In this document: positions 1 through 5,568 of the stretch, piece after piece
How positions within the stretch are numbered: the first letter of the stretch is position 1
How the letters are laid out: each line of letters starts with the position of its first letter
Origin: Acidimicrobiia bacterium
Lineage (GTDB): Bacteria > Actinomycetota > Acidimicrobiia > Spongiisociales > UBA5794
DNA length: 18,278 nt
NCBI GenBank assembly: GCA_029934555.1
Contig: JAOZMA010000011.1
Coordinates: 1-18,278 of the forward strand
Reading direction: 5' to 3'
Made by a program: the position numbers and the translations under genes
Notes under the pieces: generated by a model
The model's input: only the letters and a program-made list of their open reading frames with translations
Databases searched by the model: none
Told to the model about the DNA's origin: nothing

Positions 1-291
1 GTTCGTCCACTTGGTGACACCGGCCGTATCCCCTGCGGCCTTGGCTTCTTCGGCCTTGAGGATCGCCTGCTTCGCCATCTCGCGAGTCTCTCCGACCTCG
101 TCGGCAGCCTTCTCGATCTTCGTCTCGAGCTGCGTCCGGTGCGCCACGATGTTGGCAGCCTGATTCCGAAGATCCTGATTCTTCTTCTTCGCCTGATCGA
201 TCGCCATCTGGATCTCGATCTCGGGATCCATCATGTCATCGGACGTCGACTTGAACCATGACTGGAAGTACAGCCACCATTTCTTGAACAT
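1..291 (-). CDS. pspA: PspA/IM30 family envelope-stress protein (C-terminus cut by window edge)
   Basis: The visible 97 residues begin MFKKWWLYFQSWF, an amphipathic membrane-binding helix, followed by a long charged coiled coil with the PspA/IM30 N-terminal features DPEIEIQMAIDQAKKKNQDLRNQAANI. The family (PspA, Vipp1) forms ESCRT-III-like polymers that protect or remodel the cytoplasmic membrane under stress. I chose the ATG at 289-291 over the in-frame ATG two codons upstream (295-297) because the GAGGG Shine-Dalgarno at 298-303 is then about 6 nt away rather than touching the start codon. The gene lies 51 bp downstream of a TPM-like membrane protein on the same strand and is probably cotranscribed with it. 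The reading frame stays open to base 1, so the C-terminal part is outside the window. The family call is by recognition and is strong; whether it is a PspA or a Vipp1 relative cannot be decided from this fragment. Confidence 0.85.
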   Translation of the reverse strand, partial: MFKKWWLYFQSWFKSTSDDMMDPEIEIQMAIDQAKKKNQDLRNQAANIVAHRTQLETKIEKAADEVGETREMAKQAILKAEEAKAAGDTAGVTKWTN

Positions 292-342
292 GTGCATCCC
301 TCTTTCGTGGTATCTGCGGTACCTGCAAGTGTAGAAGCGGTA

Positions 343-1395
343 TCAACCCCTACGACGACCGCCGCCTCGCGTACGTTTGCTGCTCGTCGACCGAGACCGG
401 GAACCGGAGTTCGACGACCGGCGAGGCGAACGACGCGATGACGCCATCGACCCCATCAGCAGGCCGGTCATCATCGCCGTCGTTCCGGAGGATCTCCGGT
501 GGCTCGGCCTGCGGTAGACGGATTCCGGAACGGGCAGAGGTGTTGTGGAGGGGGCAGCCGGTTGGGTCTTCACCGGCTTCGGTGGAGGGGATTCGCCATC
601 GAGGAGCGCTTCCACGCTATCGAGCCGCCAGATCGCCATATCGAGCTCCTCTGCCGTGGCGATGAGTTCCTGTGGAGAGGCAGCTCCTTCGTAGGTGTCG
701 AGTGCCTCGGCGTATGCAGCGGTCGCAGACTCATAGAGAACCCGAGCAGCGGGATCCGTTGAGGCTGTGACATCGCCTTCGAGATCGATGATGTCGTTCG
801 CGACGGCGTCGAGGCGCTTCTTGACCTCGACGCTCGCGTTCTCTGCCGCCTGCTCGGCGTCACGTTTCGAAGAGCGGGAAGACAACCAGAAAACGAGAGC
901 CCCGCCGGCGATGACGATCAGCAGGAATATCCATCCCACAGGAAGTCCACCGCCTCCCCCTGGTTCGGCGCCGCCGACCGGTTCTCCGATGAGCGTCGCG
1001 ACGAAGAGCTCAACGACCTCGGTGTCCGAGGAACCATCGAGAGAGACATCGGTCGCCTCGTCGAGCTGCTCGTCCGTGTAGATGTCGGCCTCTGAGCTCC
1101 ATCCGACCGTCTCGGGAGCGACGACGAGAACGGTCCCCGTCCCGCCCATCTCGTCGAGCGTGTTCTCTGCGTAGATCGTTGCGCCGCCGGAAGGTTCGAC
1201 GGCCAGGACCGCGACCGAGAGGTTCCCTCCGGCGAAGCGGGCCTCAGCAACTGCGTTCTCGACCGAATCGGAGTTGGCATCGGAGCCGTCCTCGACGAAG
1301 TATCCCTGAGCTTGAAGCACTGGAGCGACATCGACGGGTTGAGCTGCAGCAACGAGGACGAAGAGGGCGATAACGGCGAAGATCGAGCGATTCAT
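343..1395 (-). CDS. Signal-peptide, single-pass membrane protein with TPM-like (Rv1476/DUF6676-like) extracytoplasmic domain
   Basis: This 350-residue protein starts with a signal peptide (residues 1-19, cleavage probably near AAAQ). An extracytoplasmic alpha/beta domain follows (about 27-135), with the hallmarks of the TPM fold as seen in Rv1476-like actinobacterial proteins: a YFVEDG start, the strand LSVAVLAVEP and the strand TGTVLVVAPETVGW. After a glycine linker (143-150) comes a transmembrane helix (153-172), a cytoplasmic helical region (174-265), a Pro-rich stretch, and an Arg/Ser/Gly-rich tail ending GGGRRRG. The frame is open further upstream to 1611, but that extension overlaps proline dehydrogenase and has no start signal, so the signal-peptide Met at 1395 is used. 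It precedes pspA by 51 bp. TPM and PspA proteins recur together in envelope-stress loci, so a membrane-stress role is inferred. The exact domain family needs a profile search. Confidence 0.72.
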   Translation of the reverse strand: MNRSIFAVIALFVLVAAAQPVDVAPVLQAQGYFVEDGSDANSDSVENAVAEARFAGGNLSVAVLAVEPSGGATIYAENTLDEMGGTGTVLVVAPETVGWSSEADIYTDEQLDEATDVSLDGSSDTEVVELFVATLIGEPVGGAEPGGGGGLPVGWIFLLIVIAGGALVFWLSSRSSKRDAEQAAENASVEVKKRLDAVANDIIDLEGDVTASTDPAARVLYESATAAYAEALDTYEGAASPQELIATAEELDMAIWRLDSVEALLDGESPPPKPVKTQPAAPSTTPLPVPESVYRRPSHRRSSGTTAMMTGLLMGSMASSRRSPRRSSNSGSRSRSTSSKRTRGGGRRRG

Positions 1396-1407
1396 AGGGC
1401 GAGGGTA
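1396..1407 (-). promoter_or_regulatory. Possible leaderless -10 element before the TPM-like gene
   Basis: On the minus strand TACCCT (1407-1402) lies exactly 6 nt before the ATG at 1395, and there is no purine-rich Shine-Dalgarno sequence. This TANNNT-N6-ATG layout is typical of actinobacterial leaderless promoters. No clear -35 box is seen. The gene could equally be read through from proline dehydrogenase 35 bp upstream. Confidence 0.33.
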
Positions 1408-1430
1408 CCTACGAGCAACGCGGTGGCCGT

Positions 1431-2342
1431 CTACCTCCCCGCCGCTGCTCGAAGGAAGAAGGCCACGTTCGCAGGACGTTCCGCCATTCGACGGGTGAGA
1501 TACGGATACCAAGCCGTGCCATACGGCACGTAGACACGCACGGGATGTCCCTCGTTGAGGAGGGACCGCTGAAGGTTCCTGCGGACACCGTAGAGCATCT
1601 GGAACTCCCACGGTCGGGCACGGTCCTCAGCGAGTCGTTTCGTCAGGGCGATCCGATCGTCATCGTGGGTGGCGATGGCCGGCGTGACCCCGGGAATGGC
1701 CATCAGTCGCCGGGTGAGTGCGTCGAAGGCGGCGTCCACGCTATCTCTGTCCTGGTACGCGACCTCGGCCGGTTCGGCGTATGCCCCCTTGCACAGCCGA
1801 ACAAGCCCCCCGTGGATGACGATTCGGTCGAGGTCTGCCGGGGTGCGATAGAGGTAGCTCTGGATGGCGATGCCGACATTTCCGTGTCGGGCCTGAACTG
1901 TCTCGAACGCGGCAACGGTCTTCTCAACGAGCTCCGATTCCTCCATGTCGACAGTTACCGTCGTCCCTGCGTCGGCGGCTCTGGCTGCCAGGGCATCCAG
2001 CGACTCGGCGGCGAGGTCATCATCGAGGCCGAGGCCGAGTTGTGTCAGCTTCACGGAGATGTTGGCGTCGAGTCCGCTCTCATGGATCCTGTCGAGGCAC
2101 TTCAGATAGTCGTCACGGGCCGCGACGGCTTCTGCAGCGTCTGTGACATGCTCTCCGAGATGATCGAGGGAGACTCGTGCCCCGATCTCATTCAGAGATC
2201 GCGCGGCAGCGGCAGCATCGTCGATCGTCTCCCCCGCTACGAAGCGAAGAGAGAGACGACGTCCCGTGGAGGACTCGGAGAAGATCTTGCGGACGGTCGA
2301 TCGATTGGTGACGGCAAGCACGCTTCGACCGACAAGGTTCAT
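1431..2342 (-). CDS. Proline dehydrogenase (monofunctional, PutA/PRODH family)
   Basis: This 303-residue protein is the usual length for monofunctional FAD-dependent proline dehydrogenases such as the Thermus enzyme. The family oxidises proline to 1-pyrroline-5-carboxylate and passes electrons to the membrane quinone pool. Visible family landmarks are the barrel strand ISVKLTQLGLG (95-105), VTVDMEES (129-136), QSYLYRT (161-167), VRLCKGAYAEP (181-191), the substrate-binding ATHDD (224-228), WEFQMLYGVR (245-254), YVPYGTAWYPYLTRR (271-285) and MAERPANV (286-293). The start ATG shares the bases ATGA with the stop of proC, so translation is probably coupled. No P5C dehydrogenase gene is visible in the window. 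The product of this enzyme is the substrate of its upstream partner ProC. Confidence 0.95.
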   Translation of the reverse strand: MNLVGRSVLAVTNRSTVRKIFSESSTGRRLSLRFVAGETIDDAAAAARSLNEIGARVSLDHLGEHVTDAAEAVAARDDYLKCLDRIHESGLDANISVKLTQLGLGLDDDLAAESLDALAARAADAGTTVTVDMEESELVEKTVAAFETVQARHGNVGIAIQSYLYRTPADLDRIVIHGGLVRLCKGAYAEPAEVAYQDRDSVDAAFDALTRRLMAIPGVTPAIATHDDDRIALTKRLAEDRARPWEFQMLYGVRRNLQRSLLNEGHPVRVYVPYGTAWYPYLTRRMAERPANVAFFLRAAAGR

Positions 2343-3163
2343 CCGTCGGTGTCTCCTGCGGCCCGGCGTCCAAGTTCGCGAGATCGCCTCGAAGCAGCCT
2401 GGATAGCGTCCTCGATCAGCGTGCGGAACCCTCCCTCTTCAAGGGCGTACATCGCGGCGGCCGTCGTGCCTCCGGGCGATGTCACGTCGCTCCGCAAGCG
2501 GAAAGCACTCTTCTCAGATCCGGCGAGTAGCATCCCCGCCCCGCGAAGGGTCTGGTGGACGATGCGCTCGGCTGCGTAATGCGGGAGCCCTTCACGGATC
2601 GCGGCCTCTGTCATAGCTTCGGCCAGGAGAAACGCATAGGCCGGGCCGGTGCCGGACACGGCCGTCACGGCATCGAGGAGATCCTCAGACAACTCGATCG
2701 TGTCACCGACGGCGCCGAGAACGACGGCGGCGTCTTCGATCGCTGCGGCATCGGCATGCGCACCACCGCAGTAGGCCGTCATGCCCTCATCGATGGCGGC
2801 AGGCGTGTTCGGCATGGATCGAACGATCGGGATTCCCGGTAGCTCGGTCTCGTACGAGGCGATCGTCACGCCAGCCGCGATCGAGACGACGACTTGGTCT
2901 GCCTCGAGGGTGTCGCGGATCTGGTCCAGGAGCCCCGGCACATCCTTCGGCTTGACCGCCACAAGGATCACCCGTTTCCCGGCTACCGCCTGTGCGGCAT
3001 CGGAAGTCGTCGTGACCCCCGTGAGGAACTCGACCTCTCTGATCCGCTCCTTCCGGCGGTCGGTAATGGAGAGATCGCTGATCTCCCAGCCCGCACGCAG
3101 CAGACCGAGAGCGAACGTCTCTCCCATTGATCCGGCTCCGAGAATGGCAACAGTCGGTTTCAT
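2339..3163 (-). CDS. proC: Pyrroline-5-carboxylate reductase
   Basis: ProC catalyses the last step of proline biosynthesis, NAD(P)H-dependent reduction of 1-pyrroline-5-carboxylate to proline in the cytoplasm. At 274 residues it has normal family length. The Rossmann nucleotide-binding loop GAGSMG is at 9-14, VAVKP at 68-72, RSMPNTPA at 115-122, the substrate-binding SGTGPAY at 170-176 and the C-terminal signature LRSDVTSPGGTTAAAMYALEEGGF at 223-246. The gene lies 21 bp after the macro-domain gene and overlaps proline dehydrogenase by 4 bp (ATGA). There is no Shine-Dalgarno sequence before the ATG; instead TAGAGT lies 7 nt upstream, so it may also be expressed from its own leaderless promoter. 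Confidence 0.97.
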   Translation of the reverse strand: MKPTVAILGAGSMGETFALGLLRAGWEISDLSITDRRKERIREVEFLTGVTTTSDAAQAVAGKRVILVAVKPKDVPGLLDQIRDTLEADQVVVSIAAGVTIASYETELPGIPIVRSMPNTPAAIDEGMTAYCGGAHADAAAIEDAAVVLGAVGDTIELSEDLLDAVTAVSGTGPAYAFLLAEAMTEAAIREGLPHYAAERIVHQTLRGAGMLLAGSEKSAFRLRSDVTSPGGTTAAAMYALEEGGFRTLIEDAIQAASRRSRELGRRAAGDTDG

Positions 3164-3176
3164 GCCCGCAACTCTA
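3164..3176 (-). promoter_or_regulatory. Possible leaderless -10 element before proC
   Basis: On the minus strand TAGAGT (3176-3171) is followed by 7 nt and then the proC ATG at 3163. No ribosome-binding site is visible. The hexamer and spacing fit an actinobacterial leaderless promoter. It lies in the 21-bp gap after the macro-domain gene. No convincing -35 hexamer is seen. Confidence 0.35.
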
Positions 3177-3184
3177 CAACGACC

Positions 3185-3703
3185 TCAAGGACCGAGGGTG
3201 GCCCGGAAGTAGCCCGCTGTCGCTTCGTCGAACGCAACAAGGCGGATCACGTCGAGTTGGCCCCCGTCGTCGATCCATGTTCGGGCTGTCTGCGCGATGA
3301 CTCGACATGCATCCTCGGGTGGATAGCCGAAGATCCCGGCAGAGATCGCCGGCACCGCGATCGACTTCGCATCGAGACCGGCGCCCGCATCGAGCGCCGC
3401 GCGCACCGCTCGGGCGAGGAGCGCTTCGTTGTCCTGATCGATTCGGTAGACGGGGCCGACGACATGGATGACGTGGCGAGCCGCCATATCCCCTGCAGAT
3501 GTGGTCGCCGCCTCTCCCGGTCGTACCGGACCGTGCTCCTCGACCCATGTCACGGACTCAGCATCGATCGTTGGTCCCCCGGCCCGGGAGATCGCTGCCG
3601 CGACGCCGCCACCGTGAGCCAGATGCTCGTTCGCAGCATTGACGATCGCATCCACGTTCTGCTTCGTGATATCACCCTGGACGACTTCGATCCGCGTCAC
3701 CAT
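3185..3703 (-). CDS. Macro domain protein, ADP-ribose/O-acetyl-ADP-ribose hydrolase type
   Basis: This is a stand-alone 172-residue macro domain. The ligand-binding motifs are GDIT (10-13), VNAAN (21-25), HGGGVAAAI (30-38) and PAISAGIFGYP (118-128). The family binds ADP-ribose and often removes it from proteins, nucleic acids or O-acetyl-ADP-ribose. The LxHGGGVAxAI form resembles the Af1521/ALC1-like group more than MacroD, but that subgrouping is my judgement. Its ATG directly abuts the murI stop codon (TAG at 3704-3706). GAGGG just upstream could serve either the ATG or the GTG one codon later. It sits inside a nitroreductase-murI-macro-proC run. No DarT-like toxin gene neighbours it, so an antitoxin role is not supported. 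Confidence 0.9.
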   Translation of the reverse strand: MVTRIEVVQGDITKQNVDAIVNAANEHLAHGGGVAAAISRAGGPTIDAESVTWVEEHGPVRPGEAATTSAGDMAARHVIHVVGPVYRIDQDNEALLARAVRAALDAGAGLDAKSIAVPAISAGIFGYPPEDACRVIAQTARTWIDDGGQLDVIRLVAFDEATAGYFRATLGP

Positions 3704-4480
3704 CTATCCCTCGATCTCAATAGCAGCCGTCGAACGTGCCAAGCCCGTCAAGCGTTCTATCTGTGATGCGAAGCGATCTGGATCGCCCGTTGTGAGATAG
3801 CGAGTAGCACCGGAGCCTGTACCTCCGTGGTCTGATCGCACCCTGGCGACCTGCAGTGCGACGGCAGGAGCCGGATCGATGACGCTCACATCGTCGCCCG
3901 CGGCTGCCTGGATCTGGTCGGCAACGAACGAGTAATGGGTGCACCCGAGCACGATCGTGTCGGCACCCCGTCCCACGACGTCGGCCGTGAACCGTCGGAC
4001 CAGGTCGTCGACGTTGTCTCCGTCTTCGATAGCCGCTGCAAGGCCGGGACAAGCGCGCGCAACGACGGAGACTCCCCTGGCATGACGGTCGACGACCGAA
4101 GAGAACAACTCTCCCTGAAACGTTGCCTCGGTAGCGAGCACGCCGATGGTTCCGCGCTGGGTGGCCCCGACCGCCGGCTTAACCGCCGGCTCCATGCCGA
4201 CGAACGACACGGATGGGAACCGATCCCGGAGCTCGTGAAGCGCTGCGGCCGATGCACTGTTGCAAGCGACAACGATGGTGGTCACGCCGGCACCGATCAG
4301 GTACTCGCTGATGGCGAATGCCCGCTCTCTCACCATGGTGAGACCACGCTCGCCGTATGGGGAGTACGCCTGATCCGCGACGTATACGAGATCGCTCTCG
4401 GGGAGGAGCGCTCGCACCTCCGAAAGAATGCCGAGACCACCAACCCCGGAGTCGAAGATCCCGATCGGGCCTTCGATCAC
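3704..4480 (-). CDS. murI: Glutamate racemase
   Basis: MurI interconverts L- and D-glutamate to supply D-glutamate for peptidoglycan. The 258-residue length is typical. DSGVGG (10-15) opens the first domain. The two catalytic cysteines are in VACNSAS (Cys73) and GCTHY (Cys180, with His182 beside it). SPYG (40-43) and GMEPAVKPA (95-103) are also conserved. The start is GTG at 4478-4480 and overlaps the stop of the nitroreductase gene in GTGA. No Shine-Dalgarno sequence is evident, so translation probably depends on termination of the upstream gene. The first motif reads CNSAS where CNTAS is most common, a conservative change. Confidence 0.96.
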   Translation of the reverse strand: MIEGPIGIFDSGVGGLGILSEVRALLPESDLVYVADQAYSPYGERGLTMVRERAFAISEYLIGAGVTTIVVACNSASAAALHELRDRFPSVSFVGMEPAVKPAVGATQRGTIGVLATEATFQGELFSSVVDRHARGVSVVARACPGLAAAIEDGDNVDDLVRRFTADVVGRGADTIVLGCTHYSFVADQIQAAAGDDVSVIDPAPAVALQVARVRSDHGGTGSGATRYLTTGDPDRFASQIERLTGLARSTAAIEIEG

Positions 4481-4986
4481 CAGGAGTCACCGTGGCGATT
4501 TCGATACGCAACCTCGCTCATCGACTTCCTGCCGCCAAAGTTCCGCGGTGCAGCGTCGTCCGCCGGATAGCCGATGGCGACCGCGTACCTGCATCGGGTA
4601 CCGTCGGGGAGGCCGAGTATCGAGCCGGCATCAGCTTCTCGGTGCAGCGTGATCGGGCACGATGCCAATCCGAGTGCATCGGCGGCGAGCATCACGTTCT
4701 GGGCGACACGTCCCGTGTCGAATTCGTAGCCGCCGGCCTCTTCCACCAGCGCGAGGGCGATCGATGCTGCTCGGAGGGGATCGGTGAAGTCGCCACATTC
4801 GCTAAGACGTTCCTTCTGCGTGCCGTTGACAACGATGAAGGACCAGTTCTGGAGGTTCTTGCTGCTCCCCGTCCAACGAGCCGCTTCGAGTAGCTGTTCG
4901 ATCAGGTCGTCCGCAGGCGGCTCGTCGCTGTAGGAGCGCAGGGCACGAAGGTTGAGGATCTGGTCGTAGCGATCATTGGTGGTCAT
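4477..4986 (-). CDS. Nitroreductase family protein (FMN-dependent, short form)
   Basis: The 169-residue protein has the nitroreductase fold signatures: the FMN-phosphate segment LRALRSYSDEP near residues 14-24, a SKNLQNWSFIVV segment corresponding to the usual NxQPWxFVV, and a C-terminal AQNVMLAADALGLASCPI helix followed by VAIGYP. These enzymes use flavin and NAD(P)H to reduce nitro groups, quinones or enones; the substrate cannot be read from sequence. The frame extends upstream to 5115, but that would cross a strong hairpin (5005-5037), so the ATG at 4984-4986 is chosen. It has no Shine-Dalgarno sequence; TACGCT lies 6 nt upstream, suggesting a leaderless transcript. The stop overlaps the murI start. 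It heads the long minus-strand run. Confidence 0.88.
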   Translation of the reverse strand: MTTNDRYDQILNLRALRSYSDEPPADDLIEQLLEAARWTGSSKNLQNWSFIVVNGTQKERLSECGDFTDPLRAASIALALVEEAGGYEFDTGRVAQNVMLAADALGLASCPITLHREADAGSILGLPDGTRCRYAVAIGYPADDAAPRNFGGRKSMSEVAYRNRHGDSW

Positions 4987-4998
4987 GGTGCCAGCGTA
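4987..4998 (-). promoter_or_regulatory. Possible leaderless -10 element before the nitroreductase gene
   Basis: On the minus strand TACGCT (4998-4993) precedes the ATG at 4986 by exactly 6 nt, and no ribosome-binding site is present. It lies only 6 bp past the base of the 5005-5037 hairpin. This would place the promoter of the downstream gene run right behind the terminator of the upstream gene. The -35 region would fall inside the hairpin arm and shows no good match. Confidence 0.35.
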
Positions 4999-5004
4999 CC
5001 CATG

Positions 5005-5037
5005 AGAAAGGGACCGGGGTGACCCCGGTCCCTTTCT
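5005..5037 (-). terminator. Strong 15-bp perfect hairpin, probable intrinsic terminator of the SHOCT gene
   Basis: Bases 5005-5019 (AGAAAGGGACCGGGG) pair perfectly with 5023-5037 (CCCCGGTCCCTTTCT) around a 3-nt loop. It starts about 20 bp after the stop of the PLDc_N-SHOCT gene and ends 18 bp before the nitroreductase ATG. The T-run is short and inside the stem, so termination may be partial. The symmetric A-rich/T-rich arms would also work in the other direction. Confidence 0.75.
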
Positions 5038-5056
5038 GTCAACAGTTGGTGTCGGT

Positions 5057-5449
5057 TCAGCCGAGGAGCTTCGCCTTCTGGGATGCGTACTCGTCATCAG
5101 TGAGCTTGCCTGCATCGTGAAGATCCGACAGCGTCTTCAGCTGGTCGGCAGTCGTCTCGGTACCGGCAGCTTGGCGGATGTACGCGGTCTGCGCCTGCTG
5201 CGCCGCGGCAGCCTGGTCCATGGAACGTTCCTGCATCTTGCCGCCTTCGGCGATCAGATACACGAGCACACCGAGGAGCGGCAGGAAGATGATGAAGATC
5301 GTCCAAGCCGCCTTCGCCCATCCGGACACCGGGCTGCGGAAGATGTCGATGAAGATCGTGATGAGGAGCCAAATCCAGATCACGAACATGAAGAACATCA
5401 ACATCCACCAGAACATGTTGAGTATTGGGTAGTTAGCGAGCAGCGGCAC
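5057..5449 (-). CDS. Two-helix membrane protein with PLDc_N and C-terminal SHOCT domains
   Basis: The 130-residue protein has two hydrophobic helices (about 11-36 and 46-66) around a short loop containing FRSPVSGWAKAAW. This is the PLDc_N arrangement named after the N-terminus of cardiolipin synthases. It ends in a SHOCT motif (102-129: LKTLSDLHDAGKLTDDEYASQKAKLLG). SHOCT domains are short helical tails thought to mediate oligomerisation. No catalytic domain is attached. The start is GTG at 5447-5449, with AGAGGG four bases upstream; the in-frame ATG at 5414-5416 would cut into the first helix. It is a single-gene unit between the acyl-CoA dehydrogenase and the 5005-5037 hairpin. Function is unknown; such proteins recur around PspA-type envelope-stress genes, which lie 4 kb downstream on the same strand. 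Confidence 0.85.
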   Translation of the reverse strand: MPLLANYPILNMFWWMLMFFMFVIWIWLLITIFIDIFRSPVSGWAKAAWTIFIIFLPLLGVLVYLIAEGGKMQERSMDQAAAAQQAQTAYIRQAAGTETTADQLKTLSDLHDAGKLTDDEYASQKAKLLG

Positions 5450-5568
5450 GGAGCCCTCTTTCTTATTGGATGACCGTTTGCATCGGTCGAACCCGCGAGA
5501 GCATACGTCTCGCAGGCATCGCCCGTGGCAAGAATCCTAGCGGACTAGGTTCCCTTGTCACTACCCCC
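5450..5568 (-). promoter_or_regulatory. Leader of the PLDc_N-SHOCT gene: candidate promoter plus three small hairpins
   Basis: This 119-bp gap separates the fadE5-like stop from the SHOCT gene start. On the minus strand GTGACA (5561-5556) and TAGGAT (5539-5534) are 16 nt apart and form a plausible promoter. Three inverted repeats are present: CCTAG-CGGA-CTAGG (5536-5549), GCGAGA-N7-TCTCGC (5495-5513) and GACCG-N7-CGGTC (5472-5488). The last two would lie in the 5' leader. None has a T-run, so a terminator for the upstream gene is not clear. Confidence 0.35.

Noticed and set aside
1396..1611. Upstream extension of the TPM-like protein by 72 residues
   Set aside because: The extension overlaps proline dehydrogenase codons and would bury the obvious signal peptide.
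1545..2579. A 344-codon plus-strand open frame
   Set aside because: It is antisense to the proline dehydrogenase and proC genes, has no family resemblance and no start signal. Such frames are expected opposite GC-rich genes.
3185..3703. DarG-type antitoxin
   Set aside because: The macro domain stands alone with no DarT-like toxin gene beside it; the neighbours are murI and proC.
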